Source: Paraburkholderia megapolitana (GTDB lineage Bacteria; Pseudomonadota; Gammaproteobacteria; Burkholderiales; Burkholderiaceae). From it: 64,000 bases of DNA. Shown one piece after another: positions 25,200 through 33,004 of this stretch. The notes beneath the pieces are model-generated. The model worked only from the letters and a program-made list of their open reading frames with translations. It did no database searches and was not told where the DNA came from. The DNA is taken from NCBI RefSeq assembly GCF_007556815.1, contig NZ_CP041743.1, positions 1,550,001 through 1,614,000 on the forward strand, in the 5' to 3' direction. A program made the position numbers and the translations under genes. The stretch's first letter is position 1. Each line of letters begins with the position of its first letter.

Positions 25200-25967
25200 T
25201 CAGAGCGCAAGGGCGTGCGGCATCGCTGCGGCAGAGCCGTGCTGCGCGTCGCGGTTGCGCTCTAACGGAATGTTGTAGGTGATGCGCGCGCCATAGGCGC
25301 CGGGCGCCTGCGGATCGACGCGCACCTTGTCGAAGACGAGCATCCGGCTGCCGAGCGTGAAGCCTTCCTTCAGGTCGTGTGTGACCATGAAGATTGTCAG
25401 ACCGGTTTCGTGCCACAGCTTCAGCAACAGTTCGTGCATGTCGCGGCGGATGCCTGGATCGAGCGCGCCGAACGGTTCGTCGAGTAACAGCACACGTGGT
25501 TTCATCACGAGTGCCTGGGCGAGTGCGAGGCGCTGCTGCATACCGCCCGACAACTGATGCGGATATTTGTCGAGTGCATCAACGAGACCGACGCGCGTGA
25601 GCATTGCGACAGCCTCGTCGCGCGCGATCAATCGGCGTGAGCCGAACAGTCTCCCGGTGAAACGCGCGTGCGGCAGTTCGAGACCGAGCAGCACGTTGCG
25701 CAGCACGCTCAGGTGTGGAAACACCGAGTAGCGCTGAAACACGACGCCGCGATGCGCGTCGGGCTCCGCCGGCAACGGTGCGCCATCTAGCAGGATGGTG
25801 CCGCGCGTAGGCCGTTCCTGACCGAGCAGCAGTCGCAGGAAGGTCGATTTGCCGCAGCCCGACGCACCGACCATCGAGCAGAACTCGCCGTCCTCGATAC
25901 GCAGGTTCACACGTTCAAGCACGACCTGGTCGCCGTACTCTTTCCAGACGTTGCGGATTTCGATCAT
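25200..25967 (-). CDS. ABC transporter ATP-binding protein, probable guanidine importer
   Basis: A 255-residue cytoplasmic ATPase of the nitrate/sulfonate/taurine import family. Walker A is GASGCGKST, the signature LSGGMQQR and Walker B VLLLDEPFGALD. The start ATG at 25967 shares one base with the permease stop (TGATG), which means translational coupling and excludes the longer upstream reading frame. With the permease and binding protein it forms a complete importer under the guanidine-I riboswitch. Confidence 0.9.
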   Translation of the reverse strand: MIEIRNVWKEYGDQVVLERVNLRIEDGEFCSMVGASGCGKSTFLRLLLGQERPTRGTILLDGAPLPAEPDAHRGVVFQRYSVFPHLSVLRNVLLGLELPHARFTGRLFGSRRLIARDEAVAMLTRVGLVDALDKYPHQLSGGMQQRLALAQALVMKPRVLLLDEPFGALDPGIRRDMHELLLKLWHETGLTIFMVTHDLKEGFTLGSRMLVFDKVRVDPQAPGAYGARITYNIPLERNRDAQHGSAAAMPHALAL

Positions 25968-26779
25968 CAGCGGGCCTCGCCGTACCAGGGGAACGCCCAT
26001 TGCGTGACGCGGCGCAACGCTTCGTCGATCAGCCACGCGAGCAGCGTGATCCACATGACGTACGGCAGGATCACATCCATCGCGAGGTAGCGACGCACGA
26101 GGAAGATGCGGTAGCCGAGGCCATCGGTCGACGCAATCGCTTCGGCGGCGATCAGAAAGAGCCACGCTGAGCACAACGCAAGCCGCACCGCGACCAGGAG
26201 CCGCGGCAGCAATTGCGGCACGATCACGCGCAGGATCAGCGTCCAGCTAGTTGCGCCGAGTGTCTGCGCTTTCACCCATAACTCTTCAGGGATTTCGCGC
26301 GTGCGCTGCTGGAGATCGCGAATCATCATCGGTGTGATGCCGATCACGATCAGCACGACCTTCGACAGCTCGTCGAGACCGAACACGATGAACAGGATCG
26401 GTAGTACAGCGAGCGGCGGAATCATCGAGATCACAGTGATGAACGGCGTGAGCGTCGCGCCAGCGAGCGGCAGCGTGCCGGTAAAGATGCCGAACACGAG
26501 TGCGAGTGCCGCGCTCGCGACGAGACCGATCGCGAGTCGCCGCATGCTCGACGCGGTGTCCTGCCAGAGCAGGTACTCACCGGTACGCTTGTCCTCGGTG
26601 AACGCGAACTCGTGTATCGCCGTGCCCATCTGCGTGGCGCCCGGCAACAGCTTGTCGTCGGGGTTGGCCTGCAGCCGCAATGCCGAACCGGTGAAGTACA
26701 CCGCGATCAGCAGCACGAACGGCAACAACAGCAGCATCAGCGCGCCGCTGCGGCTGGGGTGTCGGTTGATGAGTCGCAT
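25967..26779 (-). CDS. ABC transporter permease, probable guanidine importer
   Basis: A 270-residue inner-membrane permease (SsuC/TauC/NrtB family). One helix at about 14-33 is followed by a long periplasmic segment (about 34-75), then a five-helix core. The EAA-type ATPase-docking loop reads EELWVKAQTLGATSWTLILR. It lies between the binding protein and ATPase genes with a 47-base gap upstream. The family is broad; guanidine is inferred from the riboswitch. Confidence 0.88.
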   Translation of the reverse strand: MRLINRHPSRSGALMLLLLPFVLLIAVYFTGSALRLQANPDDKLLPGATQMGTAIHEFAFTEDKRTGEYLLWQDTASSMRRLAIGLVASAALALVFGIFTGTLPLAGATLTPFITVISMIPPLAVLPILFIVFGLDELSKVVLIVIGITPMMIRDLQQRTREIPEELWVKAQTLGATSWTLILRVIVPQLLPRLLVAVRLALCSAWLFLIAAEAIASTDGLGYRIFLVRRYLAMDVILPYVMWITLLAWLIDEALRRVTQWAFPWYGEAR

Positions 26780-26826
26780 GGGACTTTCCTTGGAACGGAT
26801 TGCAGTTGGGTCAGGTCGGGCGGCTG

Positions 26827-27900
26827 CTAGAGCTTGCCTTCCGCGGCCATGCGCACATAGGCCGGATCGAAGCGCAGCTTCACATTGCCCTTACTGCCGA
26901 TCACGACGCCCTTGTCGAACGCCATGCCGACCGCGCCGGCATCCGCCGCGCCCTGGCCGAGCAGGCCATGATCGAAAGAGAACTGCGCGACGCGCGTCAT
27001 GATCTTCGGCAGGTTCGGGCTGGTCGCGAAATCGAGTGCCTGTTGCGGCGTGTAGAAGAGCGCGGTGGTCGAGAGTTGCGCCTTGTAGCCCGCGAGATCG
27101 GTGCCCGACGCTTTCGCCATCGAGGTCAACGCTGCGCGGCTGTCGGCGCTGTCGCTGTGCATCAGTTGCATCATCTCGAACCAGGCACCCGTGAGCGCTT
27201 TGCCAAGCGCGGGGTTGTCCTGCAGCGTCTTCGTGTTGACGGCCATCATGTCCATGATCTCGCCGGGAATGCGGCTCGAATCGAACACTTCAGTGACGTT
27301 GGGTTGCGCCTTCAATTGCGCGAGCATCGGGTTCCACGTCACCGCGTTGTGAACGGATGGCGTAGCGAACGCCGCGGAGATATCGGCGTCGGACGTGTTG
27401 ACCACCTTGATGTCGCGCTCGCTCATGCCGACGGTTTCAAGGCCGCGTGCGAGCAGGTAGTGCGAGACCGACAGCTCGACGAGATTGATCGACTGGCCTT
27501 TCAGGTCAGTGAGTTTCTTGCCGTTGCCCTTGATGAGCACGCCGTCGTTGCCGTTCGAATAGTCGCTGACGATCAGCGCCGTCGTGTCGACGCCACCGGT
27601 TGCCGGAATGGTCAGCGCGTCCATGTTGGTCATCGCGCAGCCGTCGAACTTGCCGGCGGTGTACTGGTTGATCGATTCGATGTAGTCGTTCAGCTGAACG
27701 ACATCGACGGTGATGCCGTACTTCTTCGCCCACTTCGACACGATGCCCTGGGTCTTGGCATAACCCCACGGCATCCAGCCGGCGTAGATGGTCCAGCAGA
27801 CCTTGAAGTCCTTGCGTCCAGCGGCGAACGACGGAGTGGCGGCGGAAAGAGAGAGAACGCAGAGTAAGGCGGCGACAGCAAACAGGCGGAGCTTGCGCAT
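26827..27900 (-). CDS. ABC transporter substrate-binding protein, probable guanidine importer
   Basis: A 357-residue periplasmic protein with a signal peptide (MRKLRLFAVAALLCVLSLSA, cleavage near SFA-AG). It belongs to the NMT1/taurine-binding fold: FKVCWTIYAGWMPWGYAKTQ near the start and TGGVDTTALIVSDYSNGNDG in the middle. The longer frame starting at 28020 lies inside the riboswitch and is rejected; GAGGT precedes the ATG at 27900. It is the first gene of the operon. Confidence 0.9.
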   Translation of the reverse strand: MRKLRLFAVAALLCVLSLSAATPSFAAGRKDFKVCWTIYAGWMPWGYAKTQGIVSKWAKKYGITVDVVQLNDYIESINQYTAGKFDGCAMTNMDALTIPATGGVDTTALIVSDYSNGNDGVLIKGNGKKLTDLKGQSINLVELSVSHYLLARGLETVGMSERDIKVVNTSDADISAAFATPSVHNAVTWNPMLAQLKAQPNVTEVFDSSRIPGEIMDMMAVNTKTLQDNPALGKALTGAWFEMMQLMHSDSADSRAALTSMAKASGTDLAGYKAQLSTTALFYTPQQALDFATSPNLPKIMTRVAQFSFDHGLLGQGAADAGAVGMAFDKGVVIGSKGNVKLRFDPAYVRMAAEGKL

Positions 27901-27956
27901 GAGGTTGACCTCGCAGGGGCGGTTATCGACGGCAGGAGCGGCGCGACGCATCGCGT

Positions 27957-28075
27957 TCTCTCCCGGGCTTTTATCCCGCCGTGTAACCTCGCCTGAGGTC
28001 GACAACTCTCGGACCAGCATTCGCAGGCGGTCATGTCGATGACCTCGATGCGAACCGGAACCCTAGTCGTCCATT
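27957..28075 (-). promoter_or_regulatory. Guanidine-I (ykkC) riboswitch
   Basis: Reading the minus strand, the hallmarks appear in order: ACTAGGGTTCCGG (28067-28055), GGTCCGAGAG (28015-28006) and ACGGCGGGATAAAAGCCCGG (from about 27982). These are the conserved P1/P1a core and the CGGGA-loop of the guanidine-I aptamer. It ends about 57 bases before the binding-protein start. A small GAGGT/ACCTC pairing around the ribosome binding site could be the expression switch. By analogy, guanidine binding turns the operon on. Confidence 0.93.
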
Positions 28076-28403
28076 GCCAGATTGTGACTACTAAACCGGA
28101 TGCTGCTACCGGCTCCTGCGCTGCGTTCAAGCGATAAGCGTGCCATGCGCGATATGGCGTAGCGATCGGTCATCGTATGGAGTGCGTTGCACGCGGATGA
28201 AGCTTGTATCGCGTTCAATCGGTGCGCGACTGCACGCCTCGGGTGCGTGTCGGAGCTTCGAAATAGCAGCTGTTTGTTAATGTAAATGGAATAGTAAAAG
28301 CAATATTTGGCCGATGATTGTAGAAAATGAATCGTACAAAATGCTTTCACCGTCGTTTAGCCGATTGCGGACGTCGGCCTTCCATCATTCACCGGAGCCT
28401 CTT
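28076..28403. other. Intergenic region shared by the guanidine operon and a DUF1097 gene
   Basis: No gene seen. The right half (about 28260-28340) is AT-rich and must hold a promoter for the plus-strand DUF1097 gene; the minus-strand riboswitch promoter should be just right of 28080. Longer ORFs here have no binding sites. Confidence 0.4.
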
Positions 28404-28916
28404 ATGAACCACCCTCGTACTTCCCGTCAGGGCTACGTCCTGATTACCGTAGTCGCTGCTGTCTCGGCTGCTATCGCCTCCGCTACGGCCCTCGCGCTGT
28501 CGCTACCCGTCTGGGCCATGTTCATGGGCTGGATCGCATTTTTCTCGCGCGGGTTGACCACCCGGTCCACGGTCGAAAACCTGGGCTGTGTCTGGCTGGG
28601 CATATCGATCGGTACCCTGGCTGCCACGGGCATCGGCATGCTGGCGCCGGCGCTGGGTGTCGGTGTGGCGTTGCCGATCGTCGTGTTCGCGGTGGCGATC
28701 GTTGTCGTCGGGATTCGCGGCATGCCGGTGATGAACAACCTGCTCGCCTACTTCCTCGGTCTCGTCACCTGGTTTGCGTCGGAGCTCGCGCCGTCGATCG
28801 AGAACGTGGTGCAACTGGCGGCCGCCGGCGCAATCGGATCGGCTGCGGGCTGGGTGTCGCATTTCGCGCCGCGCTGGATACTTCGTGCGACCGGCAGCGT
28901 CCGGCAAACGACATGA
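28404..28916 (+). CDS. DUF1097 membrane protein
   Basis: A 170-residue inner-membrane protein with about five hydrophobic helices and short loops. The N-terminal MNHPRTSRQGYVLITVVAAV helix is followed by LPVWAMFMGWIAFFSRG, the typical DUF1097 segment; GMPVMNNLLAYFLGL is also characteristic. The function of the family is unknown. ATG 28404 is chosen because it matches the helix start and the upstream extension is not hydrophobic. It is divergent from the guanidine operon, but a shared role is not shown. Confidence 0.8.
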   Translation: MNHPRTSRQGYVLITVVAAVSAAIASATALALSLPVWAMFMGWIAFFSRGLTTRSTVENLGCVWLGISIGTLAATGIGMLAPALGVGVALPIVVFAVAIVVVGIRGMPVMNNLLAYFLGLVTWFASELAPSIENVVQLAAAGAIGSAAGWVSHFAPRWILRATGSVRQTT

Positions 28917-28961
28917 TCGGGATTCCGGATGGGTGCGTGCCCTCGCGATCGACACAGGAAA

Positions 28962-29612
28962 TCAGAAACGAACCGTGGAATCCCGATTCGTCAGCACGAT
29001 GAGAATCTCCGTGTCGTCGGGCTGCGACGTCGTGTACGCATGCGGTGTAGCGCTGCTGAACAGCGCGCTTTCGCCGGCCACCAGCGTGGCCGGTTCTTTG
29101 CCGTCGAAGCTCAACGTCAGCGTGCCCGAGAGCACGTAGCAGAATTCCAAGCCGGTATGTCCGGCAAGTCCACCGGCTTCCTCGACGCTCGTCGCGTGGA
29201 CGCGCATTCGCAGCGGCGTGAGCCCTCCGGTATTCCCCCGATGCAGCAGTGCGTAGCTGTAGGGAATATCGGCGAGACGCGTGAACGCAATCTCGTCGAG
29301 GCGCGACACACTAACCGCCGACGGCGCTTTCGACGGTGCAGCGAGCATGTCCTGCCAGTCGAAGCCAAGCCCTTCGACGATCTTGTAGAGCATTCCAAAC
29401 GTCGGCGACATCTTGCTCGTTTCGATGCGCGACAGCGTGGCTTCCGGCACGCCCGTCAGGCGAGAGGCATCGGAGAGCGAGAGATCTCTGGATTTGCGCA
29501 AATGCCGCAGGCGTTGGCCGATGGCTTCCGGCGGAATGCGCGACGACGGTTTTTTCACCACCTGGGCGGGAAGGGCCGCAAGAATCGATGTGGCACGTGA
29601 CTTTCTGTTCAT
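28962..29612 (-). CDS. XRE-type regulator with C-terminal cupin
   Basis: A 216-residue regulator. The helix-turn-helix is at about 30-85 (LRHLRKSRDLSLSDASRLTG VPEATLSRIE). The cupin is at about 135-205 (HTGLEFCYVLSGTLTLSFDG then LVAGESALFSSATPHAY), where a small ligand may bind. Members of this type are often repressors or activators of an adjacent catabolic gene. It is divergent from the alpha/beta hydrolase at 29872 across about 260 bases that carry two related palindromes, the probable operators. Confidence 0.85.
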   Translation of the reverse strand: MNRKSRATSILAALPAQVVKKPSSRIPPEAIGQRLRHLRKSRDLSLSDASRLTGVPEATLSRIETSKMSPTFGMLYKIVEGLGFDWQDMLAAPSKAPSAVSVSRLDEIAFTRLADIPYSYALLHRGNTGGLTPLRMRVHATSVEEAGGLAGHTGLEFCYVLSGTLTLSFDGKEPATLVAGESALFSSATPHAYTTSQPDDTEILIVLTNRDSTVRF

Positions 29613-29663
29613 CGGGGGCTTCCTTGCATGGTGGCTCGATCAGGCTGCCAAGGCACTTTTAAT

Positions 29664-29677
29664 TTACGTATATGTAA
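29664..29677. promoter_or_regulatory. Operator copy 1 (TTAC-type palindrome)
   Basis: TTACGTATATGTAA, an imperfect palindrome differing by one base from the core of copy 2 (29844-29859). It lies 52 bases upstream of the XRE-cupin start codon, suggesting autoregulation. Confidence 0.55.
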
Positions 29678-29843
29678 CAATAATTCCGTTTTAAAACAAG
29701 TGTATATAAGAGAAATTGTGAATTACATGCAAAGGTGCGAGAAGTTGGCTAGACTGGCCGGCAGGAGCAGATTGACTGCTCGAGCTCGGGCGCCGTTCAT
29801 GACCACAACCTTCGCACTGGTTGGGTCTTCGCACGTCCGTATT

Positions 29844-29859
29844 TTTACATATATGTAAA
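29844..29859. promoter_or_regulatory. Operator copy 2 (perfect 16-bp palindrome)
   Basis: TTTACATATATGTAAA is fully self-complementary. It ends 12 bases before the hydrolase start codon, overlapping or just before the ribosome binding site GGAAGGG, so a bound regulator would repress. It shares the core TTAC.TATATGTAA with copy 1 about 180 bases away. Confidence 0.65.
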
Positions 29860-29871
29860 TGGAAGGGTCTC

Positions 29872-31083
29872 ATGTCGACACCATCGCAAGCTTCATCCGG
29901 TCGTTATCAGAAGGAAGGTTGGGTCCAGTGGCCCGGCGAGCCTGAACTGAGTTTCCAGTTCGCGCGGACGCTCGGCGGCGCGCAGGAGGGGGCGAGCCTG
30001 ATCAGCGAGTGCTTCGCAGCGGCGTCGCGCATGACGCCTGGCGACACCGAGAGCTGGTATCGCGAGTGGCAGGTGTTCGCGCAGAAAAGCGAGTGGCGCG
30101 CCGAAGAGGCGTTCGCGCGTGGACGCTTTCGGACGGCTTCGAGCAACTGGCTACGCGCGTCGAACTACTACCGGTCGTCCGAGTTCTACCTGGCGCACGA
30201 CGATCCGCGCCGCGTCGACACGTTCGACAGCGTCGAACGTTGCTCGCATCGCTATCTGGCCGGGCTGCATCCGGCCGGAGAGGTCGTGGCCATTCCGTAC
30301 GAAAACGGCGCGCACCTCGACGCCTACTTTCTGCCATGCGCGGACAGCAGCGTTCGCTCGCCTGTCGTGATCGCGTTTGGCGGGCTGGACGAGTACAAGG
30401 ACGAACTGCTGCACGAGATGCCAAAGCATGCGTTGACGCGCGGCATGTCGCTGTTGCTCGTGGACATGCCGGGCCAGGGTGGCACGCTGCGACGCCAGAA
30501 GATCGTCAATCGTCCGGATACGCACGTGCCGGTCGGCGCGTGCATCGACTATCTGCTGACGCGCTCCGATGTCGATCCCGCGAAAATCGCGCTGTATGGT
30601 GCGAGCGTCGGCGGTGTGTACGCGGCGCGTGCGGCGTCGTTTGAGAAGCGACTCGTCGCGACGGTGTCCGATTCCGTCATGTTCGATATGTCGTCGTTGT
30701 TCGAGGGCTGGCTCGCGACGCCGGAACGGTTGATCTGGCGACACCTGAAATGGGTGTTCGGTTGTGCGACCGCTGAAGAGGTCGTCGAAAAGGCCAAAGC
30801 GTTCCGGTTAGAAGGGGTGATCAACCGGATCGACATGCCTTATCTGGTGTTGCAGGGCACGGAAGACTGGCTCGGACTGAAAACAGCAACCGACACCTAC
30901 GATTACGCCAGAGCGAATGGCGTCGATGCTGAACTGAGGCTGTTCGATCCTGCTGAAACAGGCGCCGCGCATTGTCAGATCGACAATCCGACGCTGGGTC
31001 AGGAATTTATCTGCGACTGGCTCGCTGGGCATCTTGGTATCGATCAGGGCGCCGTGCGCGCACGTATGTCGGCACTCGCTTGA
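29872..31083 (+). CDS. Alpha/beta hydrolase related to 2,6-dihydroxypseudooxynicotine hydrolase/FrsA type
   Basis: A 403-residue cytoplasmic hydrolase from MSTPSQASS (29872). Residues about 40-120 form a helical N-terminal lid (WYREWQVFAQKSEWRAEEAF), and about 130-400 the alpha/beta core. The nucleophile is Ser245 in GASVGG, the acid is probably the Asp in QGTEDWLG, and the base is the His in GAAHCQ. The helical domain plus core resembles DHPON hydrolase and related C-C or ester hydrolases. The substrate is unknown. It is probably controlled by the divergent XRE-cupin regulator. Confidence 0.8.
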   Translation: MSTPSQASSGRYQKEGWVQWPGEPELSFQFARTLGGAQEGASLISECFAAASRMTPGDTESWYREWQVFAQKSEWRAEEAFARGRFRTASSNWLRASNYYRSSEFYLAHDDPRRVDTFDSVERCSHRYLAGLHPAGEVVAIPYENGAHLDAYFLPCADSSVRSPVVIAFGGLDEYKDELLHEMPKHALTRGMSLLLVDMPGQGGTLRRQKIVNRPDTHVPVGACIDYLLTRSDVDPAKIALYGASVGGVYAARAASFEKRLVATVSDSVMFDMSSLFEGWLATPERLIWRHLKWVFGCATAEEVVEKAKAFRLEGVINRIDMPYLVLQGTEDWLGLKTATDTYDYARANGVDAELRLFDPAETGAAHCQIDNPTLGQEFICDWLAGHLGIDQGAVRARMSALA

Positions 31084-31122
31084 GCAGATCCGTCAGGGCA
31101 TCGACACACGGCGTGTCGATGC

Positions 31123-31929
31123 TCAATTCGCCGATGCAGAAAAATTCGACACGTTGATCGACCCATTCGCACCGTTGCTCTGAATGATCTCCGCACCGAA
31201 CTGGATGTCCATCTCATACCAGCTCCTGTTCAACCACGAATTCGTATAGCTCAGGTAGTAGACAAACGGCTGCAGATTCCCGCTAAAGCTCGTCACCTGC
31301 GTATCGCGGACGAAGGTGTAGACAGGCCAGCCCACATTCCCCGACCACACATCCCACGTCCCGCTCATTCCACCCAGGCTCACTCCGGATGCAACCTTGC
31401 TGCCCGCCGGTTGATTGCCCGAATAGCTGAGCCACACCATCATCTCCGCAGAAGGAGAGCCGGGATTGGTACTCGGACTGAAGAACAGATCGTAAGCAGC
31501 ATCGTACTGATTGTTGCCGCTCATACTGAACGAAACGCTCGTCGGCATCGATCCCTGCACCGAAATTTGCTGCGGGAAACCGCCGGCGTCGGGCGACCAG
31601 CTGCCGCCGTCCTGCCAGCCGCGATAGATGCCTGGATAGGCCTTGATCGAACCGGTCCCGCTGGACCAGTACCAGGTGGAACTGAAGCTACCCGAGCTCG
31701 CGCTACCGCTGCAGATCTGCTGCCATCCGCCCGAATCGCCGTTCAACCCCCATTCGTCGTTTTGCAACGTGTAGGCACCTTGAGACAGGCTGCTGTACTG
31801 CCCATCGAGACAGGTTTGCGCATGAGCTGCCGATGCGCAGAAGGCCCCAGCCACGAGAACGAACAATGACACCAGGGTTGACCGGACTCTCTTCCAGAAC
31901 GATGTGAAGCGAAGATGCTGTGCTCTCAT
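31123..31929 (-). CDS. Secreted glycoside hydrolase family 12 endoglucanase
   Basis: A 268-residue exported beta-jelly-roll protein. The signal peptide MRAQHLRFTSFWKRVRSTLV... is cleaved near AHA-QT. GH12 marks are the early QNDEWGLNG, the nucleophile Glu162 in SAEMMVWLSY and the acid/base Glu247 in FGAEII (commonly FGTEPF in the family). Activity would be on beta-1,4-glucan or xyloglucan. The start at 31929 is preceded by GGAGAG; the longer frame from 31977 is not signal-like. It is apparently monocistronic. Plant-polymer use would fit a soil or plant-associated host. Confidence 0.8.
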   Translation of the reverse strand: MRAQHLRFTSFWKRVRSTLVSLFVLVAGAFCASAAHAQTCLDGQYSSLSQGAYTLQNDEWGLNGDSGGWQQICSGSASSGSFSSTWYWSSGTGSIKAYPGIYRGWQDGGSWSPDAGGFPQQISVQGSMPTSVSFSMSGNNQYDAAYDLFFSPSTNPGSPSAEMMVWLSYSGNQPAGSKVASGVSLGGMSGTWDVWSGNVGWPVYTFVRDTQVTSFSGNLQPFVYYLSYTNSWLNRSWYEMDIQFGAEIIQSNGANGSINVSNFSASAN

Positions 31930-31980
31930 GCTTCTCTCCTGCGTGGCCGCTGAATGATCGGAGTGGCGCGACGGCATCGA

Positions 31981-32895
31981 CTACCGGTGCACCGCTGCAC
32001 GCTCGCCAAATACCGCCTGCAATGCTTGCTGAAACGCCGCGGCAATCTTGCCGAATCCGTCATGCGTCGGATGCAGTTCGTTGGCCCAGTCGGTATCGGG
32101 GTTCAGGATGCCCTGCGTTTTCACTACTACGATCTTATTCGTCGGTGTGCTCAATTCATTGAGCATGTTCGCAAATTCGATCAGTATTTCCGATACGACG
32201 CCGCGACCGTTCACGAGGAATTGCGCATCGACGGGCGGCGCCCAGCCACGATCGATGAACGAGGGTTGCAGCCACGGCCCGATGAGTCCGTCGCAGATGG
32301 ACGCGTTCGTCGGCGTGGCGTAATCGTACTGATGAAAGAACAGATAAGCGCCGTCGGCATATTCATCGCGAACGGCGATCAGATCGCGATACGCGCGGCG
32401 CACGATATCGATGATGTCCTGCAGTGCGGCGTCGTTGGTGGCGAGCTTGAAGTCTTTGTTGACCGATGCTGCGTCGTGTAGCCAGAACCTGAATGCATCG
32501 CCGACCAGATCGTTGCCGCCACCCGAGAAAAGAATCGCGTCGAATGGCGCATGTGCCGGGTCTTTTAACGTAGCGATTAGCCGCTCGCGTTTCGAGGTGC
32601 CAAGCAACGCGGTTGTGGCGTCGCCGTAGTGAGCGAGCTTCAGTGGTTTGGGATCGAGGTGCAGCAGGTCCGTGAGCGACACGATCACGTCGGTGGGAAG
32701 ATGTCCTTGCGATGGCAACGGATAGTCGAACCAGGAGTCGCCGTCCGCCAGCAGGTTAAGCGCTTGTATCGATGCCTTCGCCACGTTGTTACGTGCGCTT
32801 TGCATCTGACGCTTATGCTCGCTCTTGCAGGCATCGATATCGGATTGAATCTGCTTTTGCAACTGGCGATATGCGTCGAGCGTGGTGCCATTCAT
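31981..32895 (-). CDS. SGNH/GDSL-type hydrolase
   Basis: A 304-residue protein without signal peptide. Block I is ADGDSWFDYP with Ser54, block III GGGND and block V HPTHDG supply the SGNH catalytic set; GDSL is replaced by GDSW. About 45 residues of charged helix precede the domain. Ester hydrolysis is likely; the substrate is not inferable. AGGAG precedes the ATG at 32895. It lies just upstream of the GH12 gene on the same strand (51-base gap), so co-transcription is possible. Confidence 0.75.
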   Translation of the reverse strand: MNGTTLDAYRQLQKQIQSDIDACKSEHKRQMQSARNNVAKASIQALNLLADGDSWFDYPLPSQGHLPTDVIVSLTDLLHLDPKPLKLAHYGDATTALLGTSKRERLIATLKDPAHAPFDAILFSGGGNDLVGDAFRFWLHDAASVNKDFKLATNDAALQDIIDIVRRAYRDLIAVRDEYADGAYLFFHQYDYATPTNASICDGLIGPWLQPSFIDRGWAPPVDAQFLVNGRGVVSEILIEFANMLNELSTPTNKIVVVKTQGILNPDTDWANELHPTHDGFGKIAAAFQQALQAVFGERAAVHR

Positions 32896-33004
32896 CTGCG
32901 ACTCCTGACGACGGGCGTTGGATTCGGATCGAGGCTACCACGTATGACAAGGCGTGCCATAGCGTCGCGATCGTCAACGTGACGATCGCATCCACCATGC
33001 ATAT

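Noticed and set aside
26800..27867. 355-codon plus-strand open frame
   Set aside because: Antisense to the substrate-binding protein gene; Arg/His-rich shadow.
27901..28020. N-terminal extension of the guanidine-operon binding protein
   Set aside because: It lies inside the riboswitch and lacks a signal peptide start; GAGGT precedes the ATG at 27900.
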